Positions 9,475-19,234 of a stretch of DNA of 64,000 nucleotides are shown here, in pieces. Position 1 is the first letter of the stretch; the number at the start of each line of letters is the position of its first letter. Under the pieces are notes generated by a model. It did no database searches. It was not told the DNA's origin and worked only from the letters and a program-made list of their open reading frames with translations. This stretch comes from Celeribacter neptunius (GTDB lineage: Bacteria; Pseudomonadota; Alphaproteobacteria; Rhodobacterales; Rhodobacteraceae), in NCBI RefSeq assembly GCF_900113955.1, contig NZ_FORH01000003.1, forward strand, positions 248,001 through 312,000, in the 5' to 3' direction. The translations under genes and the position numbers were made by a program.

Positions 9475-9756
9475 GTGGAACTCAGACAACTGGACAGTAT
9501 CGACCACCCCGTTTCGCTTGGCGAAGCACGCAAGGGCTATTGCGGTCGAGTGCGCTGCCTGCTGCCGCTCCCGGGCACCGGACGGCTCGCCCCGGAAGAA
9601 ATGGAACGCCGTCTGATCGAAATGGGCTTTATCGAAGGGGTCGATGTCTCGGTGATTCACGAAGGCCCCTTTGGTCGTGACCCGATCGCGGTGCGCGTCG
9701 GAACGGCAACCGTGGCGATGCGCCGACGCGATGCCATGGCCATCCTGACGGAATGA
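9475..9756 (+). CDS. feoA: Ferrous iron transport protein A
   Basis: A 93-residue cytosolic SH3-like protein that works with FeoB in ferrous iron uptake. The core RRLIEMGFIEGVDVSVIHEGPFGRDPIAVRVG and the ending VAMRRRDAMAIL (given here only as landmarks) are typical of FeoA. A GTG start at 9475 is chosen because a strong GAGAGGTGA ribosome site precedes it, although the frame is open much further upstream without homology. feoB follows after 7 bp. The FNR-type box upstream fits expression under low oxygen, when Fe(II) is available. Confidence 0.9.
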   Translation: MELRQLDSIDHPVSLGEARKGYCGRVRCLLPLPGTGRLAPEEMERRLIEMGFIEGVDVSVIHEGPFGRDPIAVRVGTATVAMRRRDAMAILTE

Positions 9757-9763
9757 GTATCTG

Positions 9764-11641
9764 ATGCCAGATGTCTCAACAGAGACCCCCGCGCGCCCCA
9801 CCCGGATTGCGCTCATCGGCGCCCCCAACTGTGGCAAGACGTCTCTTTTCAATGCTTTGACCGGCGCCAATCAGCGAGTTGGGAATTATTCCGGCGTCAC
9901 CGTGACCCGCAAGATCGGGCAGGCTCAAACCCCCGGCATGAATACGCTGCAGATCACCGACCTGCCTGGCACCTACAGTTTGCGCGCCCGCAGCCCCGAC
10001 GAGGTGGTGACCCGCGACATCGTCTTGGGCACGCGCCAGGATGCCGATCCGATCGATCTCCTGATGATCGTCGCCGATGCCACTCATCTGCGCCCCGGGC
10101 TCAGACTGGCCAAGGAGCTCGGCGCCTGCGGCCTTCCGCTTCTGCTGGTCGTGAACATGATCGACATTGCGCGCCATCGCGGCATCGAGATCGATCTCGA
10201 CCGGCTCTCGGAGGAACTGGGGATTCCCGTCGTCGCCTCCACCGCCGTGCGCCGGGGCGGCACCGATGCGCTTTGGCAGGAATTTGACCGACTGATCGAG
10301 GCCGGCCTGCCAGAGCGCAGCGCCTCGGACTGGACCTCACCCAGCGCCGCCGATCTGCGCCGGAACCTGCGCGAAGCCGACCGGATCATCGCCCATGCCG
10401 TGACCACCCCGGCCCATCATCGGAGCCTGTCGGAACGGGTCGACGCGCTGCTGCTCAACCCCGTCGCCGGACCGATCATCCTCTTGCTGATCATGTTCGC
10501 CATGTTTCAGGCGGTGTTTGCCGGGGCAGCCCCGGTGATGGATGCGATTTCGGCCCTGATCGAGGCGCTTGCCGCGACCGTGTCTCAGCTCCTGCCCGAC
10601 GGCATATTGGAGAGCCTCGTGGTGGACGGTGCGATTGCCGGCGTCGGCAGCGTCGTCGTCTTCCTGCCGCAGATCCTGATCCTGTTTGCCTTCATCCTGA
10701 TCCTCGAGGATCTCGGCTACATGGCCCGCGCCGCCTTTCTGATGGACCGGATCATGGGGCATGCCGGTCTGCATGGCCGCGCGTTCATCCCGCTCTTGTC
10801 GAGCTTTGCCTGCGCCATTCCCGGCATCATGTCGGCCCGCGTCATCGATGACGAGCGCGACCGGCTGACCACCATCCTGATCGCGCCCCTGATGACCTGT
10901 TCCGCGCGCATTCCGGTCTATACGCTGCTGATCGGCGCCTTCGTGCCGGCGCGTCACATCGGCCCGGGCATCGGGCTGCAAGGTCTGGTGATGTTCGCGC
11001 TGTTTGCCGCCGGCGTCATCAGCGCCCTCCTCGTGGCCTTCATCAGCCGCATGCTGTTTCGCCGCAACGAGATCCCGGCGCCCCTGATGCTCGACCTCCC
11101 GGATTACAAATTGCCCCAGCTGCGCGGCGTCGCCCTCGGCCTTTGGCAGCGCGCTTACGCCTTTCTGCGCCGCGCTGGCACGATCATCTTCACGGCGAGC
11201 ATCGTGGTCTGGGTCCTCTCGACCTTCCCCTACCCGCCTGCCGGCGCCACCGAACCGGCGATCAACTACAGTTTCGCCGCCATGCTCGGCCACCTGTTGC
11301 AGCCGCTTCTGGCGCCCATTGGCTTCACTTGGGAAATCTGCGTCGCGCTCATCCCCGGCATGGCCGCACGCGAAGTGGCCGTGGCCGGGCTCTCCACCGT
11401 CTATGCCGTCTCCGGCGGTGAGGCGGCTCTGGGACACGCGCTCGCCGCGCAATGGAGCCTCGCCACCGGCGTTTCGCTCATCGTCTGGTACATCTTCGCA
11501 CCGCAATGCCTCTCGACCCTCGCCGTCATCCGGCGCGAAACCGGCAGCGCGCGTTGGATGTGGATCGCCGTCGGCTACATGTTCGCCCTGGCCTATGTGG
11601 CAAGCTTTGCCGCTTACCACATCACCGCCGCACTTTCCTGA
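9764..11641 (+). CDS. feoB: Ferrous iron transporter FeoB
   Basis: A 625-residue inner-membrane Fe(II) permease with a cytosolic G domain. G1 is GAPNCGKTS (19-27), G3 is DLPGT (66-70) and G4 is NMID near residue 130. The membrane part from about 225 has the two family gate regions, including EDLGYMARAAFLMDR and CSARIPVY, each with a conserved cysteine nearby. At 625 residues it is shorter than E. coli FeoB (773), mainly because the linker and C-terminus are reduced, as in many alphaproteobacteria. Its stop lies only 9 bp from the end of the convergent RND pump gene. No feoC is present. Confidence 0.93.
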   Translation: MPDVSTETPARPTRIALIGAPNCGKTSLFNALTGANQRVGNYSGVTVTRKIGQAQTPGMNTLQITDLPGTYSLRARSPDEVVTRDIVLGTRQDADPIDLLMIVADATHLRPGLRLAKELGACGLPLLLVVNMIDIARHRGIEIDLDRLSEELGIPVVASTAVRRGGTDALWQEFDRLIEAGLPERSASDWTSPSAADLRRNLREADRIIAHAVTTPAHHRSLSERVDALLLNPVAGPIILLLIMFAMFQAVFAGAAPVMDAISALIEALAATVSQLLPDGILESLVVDGAIAGVGSVVVFLPQILILFAFILILEDLGYMARAAFLMDRIMGHAGLHGRAFIPLLSSFACAIPGIMSARVIDDERDRLTTILIAPLMTCSARIPVYTLLIGAFVPARHIGPGIGLQGLVMFALFAAGVISALLVAFISRMLFRRNEIPAPLMLDLPDYKLPQLRGVALGLWQRAYAFLRRAGTIIFTASIVVWVLSTFPYPPAGATEPAINYSFAAMLGHLLQPLLAPIGFTWEICVALIPGMAAREVAVAGLSTVYAVSGGEAALGHALAAQWSLATGVSLIVWYIFAPQCLSTLAVIRRETGSARWMWIAVGYMFALAYVASFAAYHITAALS

Positions 11642-11650
11642 TCTGCCGAC

Positions 11651-14600
11651 TTAGCTCTCCGTCGAAAGCCCGCGCTCGGGGTCCTCTGGAGCCTTTGAGA
11701 GCTTGAGCCCCAGATCTTCGAGCACCGCCAGAAAGGCCGGTGTCACGAACAGCGCGAGGAAGGTCGCCGCCGTCAGACCGAAGGCGAGACTGGCCACAAT
11801 AGGCCGCAGGAATTGCGCCTGCGTGCTCTGTTCGAACAGAAGCGGACCCAGCCCCACCACCGTGGTCAGAGAGGTCAGAAAGATCGCCCGGAACCGGTCG
11901 CGCACGGCCTCTCGGCCCGCCTCGATCATTCCCGCCCCGGCGCCGCGCCGCTCCGCGATGAAAGCATCCAGAAGGATCGCGTTATTGACCACGATGCCGA
12001 CCAGGGTCGCCAGGCCGACAAGGCTCGGCAGAGAGATCGCCAGCCCCAAGGCCATATGCCCCCACATCACCCCGATCAGGCTCAGCGGGATCGCCGCGAT
12101 CACCGCAAAAGGCCGGATGAAACTGCTCATGTAGAAGGCCAGCAGGAAATAGACCCCGATCACACCGGCGAGCATATTGCGGCTGAGCGAGGCACCGGTG
12201 GTCGCGGTATCCTCGGCCTCACCCAAGATCTGCACCGTCACGCCGGGGCGCTTTTGCGCCAGCTCTGGGAGGTAATCCGCCTTCATCGCCTGCATCAGCT
12301 CACGCGCATTGGCGACAGCCGGATTGATCGAGCCCTGAACTGAGACCGCACGCTGACCGTTCACATGGGTGATGGTGTTGTAGCCGCGCGTCTCGGTCAC
12401 CTCGGCCACGGTCGAGAGCGGGATCAGCGTGCCATTGGCGCCTGGCACCTCGAGCGAGAGAACATCGCTCAGAGACGCGCGATCGCTGGCCGACAGCCGC
12501 GCCACGACATCGATCTGACCGTAAGGATCGGCAAAGGACACAGCAGAGTCGCCACGAAACGCCGCGCGCAACTCACCGGCCAGCGCCTGTGGCGTCACCC
12601 CCAAGAGCGCCGCCGTGCCCGGACGCATCCGCAACACGATCTCGGGCTTGCCGGGGCGCAGATCGAAACTGACATCGCGCACCCCGTCAAAATCGCGGAA
12701 GAAGCGCCGCAATTCCCGCGCCGTGATCGCCAATTCGTCGAGATCATTGCCAACGAGACGCAGATCGATCGGCTTGCCACCGGCACCGCGCTCCTTGTCG
12801 GTAAAGCGCATCGACGCCATGTCCGGCATCGGCCCGGTGAGCTTTTTCCAGCGATCAACGATATCGGTCACCTCGGTCGTGCGCACGCCCGCCGGCAAAA
12901 GTGCCGCGCTGACCGTGGCCATATTGGGACCGCTGTTCGGCGCATCGGCATTGAAGCCGTAAGTAATCGTGTAGCTCTTGACCAAGGGCTGACCCTCCGG
13001 CTGATCCGGGGTCCAGTCCGCGTCCATCTGTTCGAGCGCTTTGACGACCTTGGCCACCCGTTGCTCGGTGCGCGCGAGCGGCGAGCCCTCGGCCAGCAAA
13101 AGTCGCGCCTCCACCGTGTCGCTCTCAAGGCTCGGGAAACTCTGATATTTGATGAACCCGCCAGTATAAGGCGCGATGGAAAGCCCGACAAACAACACCG
13201 CAAGACCGAGCGTCAGGTAACGAAAACGCAGGGACAGTTCGGCCAGCGGCACCACCACCTTGTCGCGGAATCCATCGAAGACAGCGTTGACCGCGCGATT
13301 GACCCGTCCCGGCCGCGTCTCACCGCCCAAAGAATGCATCATATGCGAGGGCAGGATCAGGAAGGCCTCAATCAGGCTGACCGTGAGGGTGATCAAGAGC
13401 ACGATGGGAATGTATTTCAGGATCGCGCCAATGTTGCCGGTCAGATAGCCCAGCGGCCCGATCACCATGGCGGTGGTGAGAAACGAGGCCAAGACTCCCG
13501 GTCCGACCTGTTTCACGCCATTGATCGCCGCCTCTCTCGGGCTTTCACCGGCCTGTCTGCGGCGCACGATGTTTTCCGAGATCACGATGGCGTCGTCCAT
13601 CAACAAGCCGATGGCGACCAGAAGCGCCACCATGGTCATCATGTTGATCGTGTAGCCCAGAAGCTGCATCACGAAGATGGCGCCGAGGAACGAGACCGGC
13701 AGCCCCATCGCCACCCAGAACGACAGGCGCAGCCCGAAGAACAGCCACATCACCACCAGAACCAGCACCAGACCCTGAATGCCATTGTCGCTGATGATGC
13801 GCAGCCGGTCGCGGATGTTGGAGGTGGAATCCTGCGAAATCGTCAGGGTGATATTGCCCGGCGCCTCGGCCTGGGCCTCTGCAATCTGGCGATCCAGCGC
13901 CGCTTTGACCTTGAGCGCGTCCTGCGACGCGGTCTTTGACACGGCGACGATGGCGGCGCGCTGACCGCCAAAATACGTCGCCTGCGACGGGTCGTCGAAC
14001 CCCGCGCGAATGCTGGCCACGTCGCCCAGACGCACCTCTCCGCCGGCAGCACTTTCGGCAATCGGAATGAGCGCCAGTTCGGCGGGTGTACGTTTCTCGC
14101 CCAGAAAGCGGATCGAACTGTCACCCGCCGCACCTTCGAGCGTGCCGGCGGGCATGTCGAGGCTCTGACGGGAGAGCCCCGCGCCGATGTCGGAGATCTT
14201 CAGCCCGAAGCGTTGCAGGCTGGCCTGATCGAATTCGACGGCGATCTCACGATCCGAGAAGCCATTGACATCGACCTGCGAAATCCCCGGATCGGCACGC
14301 AGCCGTTCCGCCAGCTGTTGCGCATAGGCAAAAAGTACGGCCGGGTCATCCGGTCCGGTCACCGCGACGGAGGAGACCGAGGCCACCCGCTCGACGATCT
14401 GGGTCACCGGATCGTCGGCCTTGTCCGGGAAGGTCGAGACACCGTCCACCGCGTCTTTGACATCGTTGTAGAACCGCGTCATGTCGGCGCCTTCGATGAT
14501 CTCGGCACTGATCTGGGCGGCGTTTTCGCGCGCCACACAGGTCAGTTCCGCGAGGTTCTCGACCTTCATCAGCGGAATTTCGGCAACCGTGCAAATGCCG

Positions 14601-14776
14601 CGCTCGACCTCAGAAGAGGCCGCGCCCGGATAGGCGATCCGCACCGAGACCTCTGAGGGCGGTGTGAGCGGAAAAGTGTCGCGCTGCAACATCGGCAGGG
14701 CCATCAACCCCAATCCCAACAGCGCCAGCATCAGGATATTGGCAGCCGTGCGATGCCCGGCGAACAGCCCGATCAT
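11651..14776 (-). CDS. RND-family efflux transporter, inner-membrane pump
   Basis: A 1041-residue proton-driven RND pump. It shows the duplicated RND plan: one N-terminal helix, a large periplasmic loop, a helix bundle, then the same again. The proton-relay aspartates D394 and D395 lie in GLLMDDAIVISENI, equivalent to AcrB D407/D408. The first 40 residues (MIGLFAGHRTAANILML...) resemble the broad AcrB/MdtB subgroup rather than the metal-exporting CzcA proteins, but substrate cannot be inferred. The start overlaps the adaptor stop by 4 bp. No outer-membrane factor is encoded nearby, so a TolC-like protein must come from elsewhere. Confidence 0.9.
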   Translation of the reverse strand: MIGLFAGHRTAANILMLALLGLGLMALPMLQRDTFPLTPPSEVSVRIAYPGAASSEVERGICTVAEIPLMKVENLAELTCVARENAAQISAEIIEGADMTRFYNDVKDAVDGVSTFPDKADDPVTQIVERVASVSSVAVTGPDDPAVLFAYAQQLAERLRADPGISQVDVNGFSDREIAVEFDQASLQRFGLKISDIGAGLSRQSLDMPAGTLEGAAGDSSIRFLGEKRTPAELALIPIAESAAGGEVRLGDVASIRAGFDDPSQATYFGGQRAAIVAVSKTASQDALKVKAALDRQIAEAQAEAPGNITLTISQDSTSNIRDRLRIISDNGIQGLVLVLVVMWLFFGLRLSFWVAMGLPVSFLGAIFVMQLLGYTINMMTMVALLVAIGLLMDDAIVISENIVRRRQAGESPREAAINGVKQVGPGVLASFLTTAMVIGPLGYLTGNIGAILKYIPIVLLITLTVSLIEAFLILPSHMMHSLGGETRPGRVNRAVNAVFDGFRDKVVVPLAELSLRFRYLTLGLAVLFVGLSIAPYTGGFIKYQSFPSLESDTVEARLLLAEGSPLARTEQRVAKVVKALEQMDADWTPDQPEGQPLVKSYTITYGFNADAPNSGPNMATVSAALLPAGVRTTEVTDIVDRWKKLTGPMPDMASMRFTDKERGAGGKPIDLRLVGNDLDELAITARELRRFFRDFDGVRDVSFDLRPGKPEIVLRMRPGTAALLGVTPQALAGELRAAFRGDSAVSFADPYGQIDVVARLSASDRASLSDVLSLEVPGANGTLIPLSTVAEVTETRGYNTITHVNGQRAVSVQGSINPAVANARELMQAMKADYLPELAQKRPGVTVQILGEAEDTATTGASLSRNMLAGVIGVYFLLAFYMSSFIRPFAVIAAIPLSLIGVMWGHMALGLAISLPSLVGLATLVGIVVNNAILLDAFIAERRGAGAGMIEAGREAVRDRFRAIFLTSLTTVVGLGPLLFEQSTQAQFLRPIVASLAFGLTAATFLALFVTPAFLAVLEDLGLKLSKAPEDPERGLSTES

Positions 14777-16125
14777 TCCGAGCCCTCCTGCGCCTTGCCG
14801 GCGCCACCACCGCCGCCTCCAGCACCGCCGCCGGTCTTGACGGGTGCCGGTGCCTGACCGAGGGCCGCGGCGGTGATCTCACCCTTGCGGGCCTCATCCT
14901 CGACCGGTTTCACCGCCATGCCCGGCACGGCAATCGACGGATCGGTGATCACCAGCTTGTCGCCTTTCTTGAGCCCTTTGCTCACCACCGCGACATCGCC
15001 GGCGACAAAGCTCGTCTCCACCGCACGTTTTTGCAAAGTGCCCTCTTCGGACACCACCAGCGCCGTGCCGCTGCGCACCGCCTCAGTTGGCACCACCAGC
15101 GCGTTTTGTTCGGGGGCGGAAAGTTCCACTTCGACAAACATGTTGCGGCGCAGCGGCGGACGCTCACCTGCCGCGCTCTGGGACAGCGGATCGGTCACAC
15201 GGACCACCACCGGCGCGCTTTGTGTCTGGGCATCGATGGCTTCACCGACCCGTTCGACCCTGGCCGACCAGGTGACCGAATGGCCCGGCGCCGGCAGGCT
15301 TACCTCAGCCGCGAGATCGAACACCGTCGCCCCGTCCCCCATCAGCCGCAACAGCGGCCCGATCTTCCCGATCGGGAATTGCGCGGCAATGTCCACCGCC
15401 TCGATCCCTTCGCCAGACAGCAGTGTCTGACCGGACCCGACGAATTGTCCCATATCGGCGTTGAGCTCGCGCACCCGCAGATCATAAGGCGCGCGGATTT
15501 CGGCAAATCCCAGGTTGCGGATGACGGCGGCGCGCTGGGTCGCGAGCACCTCGCGCTCGGCACCGTTCAAGGTGATCTGGCTTTCCAGCTCCGTCACCTT
15601 GGTGCGCGCCGTCAACTCTTGCCGTCGTGCGGTATCGAGCGCGGATTGTGCGGTCACGCCCTGACTGTTCAACTGTTCCTGGCGGGTGAGATCGGCCCGG
15701 GCCAGCTCAAGATCGGATTTCGCCAGCTCGAGACTGGACCGCACCGTATCATCCTTGATCGCCGAAGCCGAAAGCTGCGCATCTATGTTCGCGAGATCGA
15801 GCTTGAGATCGCTGTCGTCGATCCGGAACAACACCGTGCCTTCGGCGATGATATCGCCGGGGGCCAGGGGCGTCGCCATCTCGATCACCTCGCCGGCGAT
15901 GCGCGACACCGCCCGCCATTCCCGCACCGGCTCGACCGAACCAAAGCCATTGACCCGCGGCACGATCGGCAGCGGCGCCACGGTGATGACCCGCACGGGT
16001 GAGGGATTCTTCGCCATGGAGGAAGGTTCCGGCAGCTTGGCAAAATTGCCCGCATAGACAACGGCCAACCCGCCCATCAGGGCCGGCACCGAAAAAGCCA
16101 CCAGGCGTCCGATTGCTTTCATCAT
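14773..16125 (-). CDS. RND efflux periplasmic adaptor (membrane fusion protein)
   Basis: A 450-residue HlyD/AcrA-type adaptor linking the RND pump to an outer-membrane channel. It begins with a membrane anchor or signal segment (about 6-27). A lipoyl/barrel-sandwich half precedes a coiled-coil hairpin (about residues 95-205: DDTVRSSLELAKSDLELARADL...), and beta-barrel domains follow. The C-terminal tail is rich in Gly and Ala (GGGAGGGGGG). ATG 16125 is chosen since GGAGG lies about 10 bases upstream. It is the first gene of a two-gene operon, coupled to the pump by ATGA. Confidence 0.88.
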   Translation of the reverse strand: MMKAIGRLVAFSVPALMGGLAVVYAGNFAKLPEPSSMAKNPSPVRVITVAPLPIVPRVNGFGSVEPVREWRAVSRIAGEVIEMATPLAPGDIIAEGTVLFRIDDSDLKLDLANIDAQLSASAIKDDTVRSSLELAKSDLELARADLTRQEQLNSQGVTAQSALDTARRQELTARTKVTELESQITLNGAEREVLATQRAAVIRNLGFAEIRAPYDLRVRELNADMGQFVGSGQTLLSGEGIEAVDIAAQFPIGKIGPLLRLMGDGATVFDLAAEVSLPAPGHSVTWSARVERVGEAIDAQTQSAPVVVRVTDPLSQSAAGERPPLRRNMFVEVELSAPEQNALVVPTEAVRSGTALVVSEEGTLQKRAVETSFVAGDVAVVSKGLKKGDKLVITDPSIAVPGMAVKPVEDEARKGEITAAALGQAPAPVKTGGGAGGGGGGAGKAQEGSE

Positions 16126-16227
16126 GGTCAATAGATCCTCCAAATTCGTATCTGCACGGCGCAGAAGGACGCCCTGCCGCACACAAGGCCTCCCGTCGCT
16201 AGGTTAGAAAGATGCCCGCGACCTGTC

Positions 16228-16243
16228 ACACTTTATATTGTGT
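16228..16243. promoter_or_regulatory. Small dyad in the adaptor/pump promoter region
   Basis: ACAC at 16228-16231 and GTGT at 16240-16243 flank an 8-bp AT-rich core. On the minus strand the core reads AATATAAA, which could be a -10 element about 100 bp before the adaptor start. This is a candidate operator/promoter for the efflux operon; the arms are short. Confidence 0.3.
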
Positions 16244-16295
16244 TTCCCGAATGCATATGACGCTTGCGTTTTTAATCGCGACGGATCTTAGCGCA

Positions 16296-16326
16296 AAGAA
16301 AAGACCCCGCCCGAATGGGCGAGGCC
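16296..16326 (-). terminator. Rho-independent terminator after choV
   Basis: On the minus strand CCTCGCCC-ATTC-GGGCGGGG forms an 8-bp stem (one T-G pair) followed by TCTTTTCTTT. It lies just past the choV stop and ends the choXWV transcript. Confidence 0.75.
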
Positions 16327-16357
16327 TGTCGCAAAGCAGTCGGAAACCAGGGTGGCT

Positions 16358-17386
16358 TCAGCGCAGCAGCGAATCCAACAGGGATTTCGGGGTAATCATC
16401 CCGACCCTCAGCCCGTCTCGGAGCACGGCCACGGGCCGATCCTGTTCCGAAAGTTTGCCGGCGAACTCGGCCACCGGCGTCTCTTCATCCACCTCGAATG
16501 CGGTCTCGGCACCGCCGTCGATCATCACATCCTTGGCCCGCAGGAAGGTCAGCGGGTTGGAATGCGCCACGAATTCCGCGACATAGTCATCGGCCGGATT
16601 GCTGGCGATTTCGTTGGGCGTGCCGCATTGCACGATCCGCCCGCCTTCCATGATGGCGATGCGATTGCCGAGCTTGAAGGCCTCATCGAGATCATGCGAC
16701 ACGAAGATGATCGTGCGCTTGAGTTGGGCCTGAAGTTCCAGAAGCTCGTCTTGAAGCTTGGTGCGAATGAGCGGATCGAGCGCCGAAAACGGCTCGTCCA
16801 TCAACAGGATCGGCGCATCTGTGGCAAAGGCCCGGGCCAGACCGACCCGCTGCTGCATGCCGCCCGAGAGCTCACTGACCTTGTTGTCGGCCCAGTTCGA
16901 CAGTCCGACAAGATCGAGCTGCGCGAGCACTTTCTCGCGCCGCGCTTTCTTGTCCATGCCGCCGAGTTCGAGCCCGAGCCCGACATTCTCGGCGACGCTG
17001 CGCCAGGGCAGCAGCCCGAATTGCTGGAACACCATGGCGAGGCGTTCGCGGCGGATGCGCCGCAGATCGGCGGCGGGCGCATCGGTGACATTCACCAGCC
17101 TGTCGCCATCGCGCACATGCACTGCGCCGCGCACCACCGGGTTGAGCCCGTTGATGCCGCGCAGAAGTGTCGATTTTCCGGACCCCGACAGGCCCATGAG
17201 GACGAGAATTTCACCCTCATGGATGTCGAGATTGCAATCGTGCACCCCCAGGACCTGGTCGCATTTCTCTTGGACCGTGGCCCGATCGAGCCCCTGATCC
17301 ATCAGCGGCAGGGCGTTCTCCGGATCACTGCCGAACACGATGGACACATTGTCGATCCTGACGGCGGTCTGAGCCGATGTCGTCAT
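16358..17386 (-). CDS. choV: Choline/betaine ABC transporter ATPase
   Basis: A 342-residue ATPase of the ProV/ChoV (quaternary amine) importer family. Walker A is GLSGSGKST, the signature is LSGGMQQRVGLARA, and Walker B is ILLMDEPFSALD. The long N-terminal insert before the Walker A and the C-terminal extension of about 80 residues are usual for this family; the extension resembles a single degenerate CBS-like regulatory region. It overlaps choW by 4 bp and is the last gene of choX-choW-choV. The divergent bet operon makes choline the most likely substrate; betaine or proline betaine transport would look similar. Confidence 0.88.
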   Translation of the reverse strand: MTTSAQTAVRIDNVSIVFGSDPENALPLMDQGLDRATVQEKCDQVLGVHDCNLDIHEGEILVLMGLSGSGKSTLLRGINGLNPVVRGAVHVRDGDRLVNVTDAPAADLRRIRRERLAMVFQQFGLLPWRSVAENVGLGLELGGMDKKARREKVLAQLDLVGLSNWADNKVSELSGGMQQRVGLARAFATDAPILLMDEPFSALDPLIRTKLQDELLELQAQLKRTIIFVSHDLDEAFKLGNRIAIMEGGRIVQCGTPNEIASNPADDYVAEFVAHSNPLTFLRAKDVMIDGGAETAFEVDEETPVAEFAGKLSEQDRPVAVLRDGLRVGMITPKSLLDSLLR

Positions 17387-18219
17387 TGGTGATCCCCCTT
17401 GTTGAGCATCCGGTCGAGGATGATCGCCACGACCACGATCACCAGCCCGCTTTCAAACCCGAGCGAGGTGTTCACCTGATTGAGCGCGCGCACCACCGGC
17501 ACGCCGAGCCCGTCGGCACCGACGAGCGCCGCGACCACGACCATCGAGAGCGCCAGCATGATGGTCTGATTGAGACCGGCCTTGATCTGCGGCAGCGCGT
17601 AAGGCAGCTCGGCCTTCAAGAGCACATCGCGATTGGTGCCGCCAAAGGCCCGCACCGCCTCGGTCAGGCGTTCGGGCGTCGAGGCAATCCCCAGCTGGGT
17701 CAGCCGGATCGGCGCCGGCAGCACGAAGATCACCGTGGCGATCAGCCCCGGCACCATGCCGATGCCGAAAAACACGATGGCCGGGATCAGATAGACGAAG
17801 GTCGGCAGGGTCTGCATCAGATCGAGCACCGGGCGCAGCGCCGCATAGAACCGCGGTCGATGCGCGGCGGCGATACCGATGGGCACACCGATCGCCATAC
17901 AGACGACACAGGCCGACAGAACGAGCGTGAGGCTCTCGGTCGTTTCCTCCCAATAGTCCTGATTGAGGATGAAGACAAAGCCGAGCGCCACCAGAAGACA
18001 GGTCTTCCAACTGCGTTGAAACAGCCAGGTCAGGGCAACAAATGCCAGGATGATCACCAAGGGCGGCGGCGTTTGCAGCACCCACAAGATTCCCTCGATC
18101 AGGCTCTCCATCGCCACAGAGAGCCCGTCCAGCGCGCCCTCGGCATTGTCACGTATCCAGTCGAATACCGCACTGGCAAATTCGCCAACCGGCAGTTTGT
18201 GATCTGTCAGCCAATCCAC
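17383..18219 (-). CDS. choW: Choline ABC transporter permease
   Basis: A 278-residue inner-membrane permease of the ProW/OpuAB type with about six to seven helices. Its coupling-helix region is GIASTPERLTEAVRAFGGTNRDVLLKAELPYALPQI (named by its ends), containing the family EAA-like motif. It starts with GTG at 18219, preceded by AAGGAG at the right distance. The gap to choX holds a GC-rich hairpin, and it overlaps choV by 4 bp. Membrane partner of ChoV and ChoX. Confidence 0.88.
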   Translation of the reverse strand: MDWLTDHKLPVGEFASAVFDWIRDNAEGALDGLSVAMESLIEGILWVLQTPPPLVIILAFVALTWLFQRSWKTCLLVALGFVFILNQDYWEETTESLTLVLSACVVCMAIGVPIGIAAAHRPRFYAALRPVLDLMQTLPTFVYLIPAIVFFGIGMVPGLIATVIFVLPAPIRLTQLGIASTPERLTEAVRAFGGTNRDVLLKAELPYALPQIKAGLNQTIMLALSMVVVAALVGADGLGVPVVRALNQVNTSLGFESGLVIVVVAIILDRMLNKGDHQ

Positions 18220-18260
18220 GGCCTGCTCCTTCGTTCTTTGAAATCGGTCAAAGCAAACGA

Positions 18261-18276
18261 CCCCGCCGAAGCGGGG
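18261..18276 (-). other. Intergenic hairpin between choX and choW
   Basis: CCCCGC-CGAA-GCGGGG forms a tight stem with a stable tetraloop and no T run. Hairpins in this position commonly protect the upstream binding-protein message and let it outnumber permease and ATPase messages. Confidence 0.55.
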
Positions 18277-18296
18277 CCGAAGCAGATGTGAAGTGA

Positions 18297-19208
18297 TCAG
18301 AGACCGTAGGAGGCTTTCACCGCGGCAAGCGCCTCGCCACCGTCGAGCGTGGTCACGCCCTCGAGCCAGCCGGCGAGGAGATCCGGATGCGCCGTGACAT
18401 AGGCTTTCACCGCGTCATCGGCATCTTCGCCATCGGTGAGGATGGCCCCCATGATTTCGCTTTCCATGCCAACGGTGAAGTCGAGATTGTCGAGCAGCTT
18501 GCCGACATTCGGGCAGTCTTCGACAAAGCCTTTGCGGGTCAGGGTGTTCACGACACCCACACCGCCAAAGAACTCTTCGCCACCGGTGAGGTATTTGAGG
18601 TCGAACTCGACATTCATCGGATGCGGCGCCCAGCCGAGGAAGACCACGTCTTCGTTCTTGTCATAGGCACGGCGCACCTGGCTCAGCATGCCCTGTTCGG
18701 AGCTTTCCTTGACCTTGAACTCGCCCAGACCATGGGTGTTCGCCTCGGTCAGACCGATCAGGTAGTCATTGCCTTCGTTGCCGGGCTCGATCCCGTAGAT
18801 CGTCTCGTCCAGCGCGTCGGCGAATTTGGCGATATCGGCGAAATCCTTGAGACCTTTCTCATAGGTATAGGCCGGCACGGCGAGCGTGTAGACGGTGCCC
18901 TGAAGGTTCTCATGCACGGATTCGATCGACCCGTCTTCGAGATAGGGGGTCACCGCGCCGCTCTGGGCCGGCATCCAGTTGCCGAGGAAAATATCGGTGT
19001 CGCCACCCGACAGCGACGCAAAGGTCACCGGCACGGACAGAACAGAGACGTTCACATCATAGCCGAGCGGCTCGAGAAGCTGCTTCGCGATGGTCGTCGT
19101 CGTGGTGATGTCGGTCCAGCCGACATCGGAAAAGGACACTTCGGAACAATCGGCAAAAGCCGCTGTGGCACAAAGAGCGATAACGGAGGAGGAGAGTGCG
19201 ATCTTCAT
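18297..19208 (-). CDS. choX: Choline-binding periplasmic protein
   Basis: A 303-residue periplasmic binding protein of the OpuAC/ChoX family. Residues 1-19 form a signal peptide (ALCATAAFA-DCS). The mature chain starts DCSEVSFSDVGWTDITTTT and has aromatic residues suited to a quaternary-ammonium cage (W, Y and NWMPAQ). ATG 19208 is chosen because GGGAAA precedes it and the signal peptide starts there. It heads the minus-strand operon choX-choW-choV and is divergent from betI, with one dyad between them likely to control both. Confidence 0.9.
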   Translation of the reverse strand: MKIALSSSVIALCATAAFADCSEVSFSDVGWTDITTTTTIAKQLLEPLGYDVNVSVLSVPVTFASLSGGDTDIFLGNWMPAQSGAVTPYLEDGSIESVHENLQGTVYTLAVPAYTYEKGLKDFADIAKFADALDETIYGIEPGNEGNDYLIGLTEANTHGLGEFKVKESSEQGMLSQVRRAYDKNEDVVFLGWAPHPMNVEFDLKYLTGGEEFFGGVGVVNTLTRKGFVEDCPNVGKLLDNLDFTVGMESEIMGAILTDGEDADDAVKAYVTAHPDLLAGWLEGVTTLDGGEALAAVKASYGL

Positions 19209-19234
19209 GTGGTTTCCCTGAGTTGATATTTTAG

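Noticed and set aside
11651-14776. Possible link of the RND pump to iron homeostasis because it ends beside feoB
   Set aside because: The genes converge and do not share a promoter; the pump lacks the features of metal-exporting CzcA/CusA proteins, so proximity alone is not evidence.
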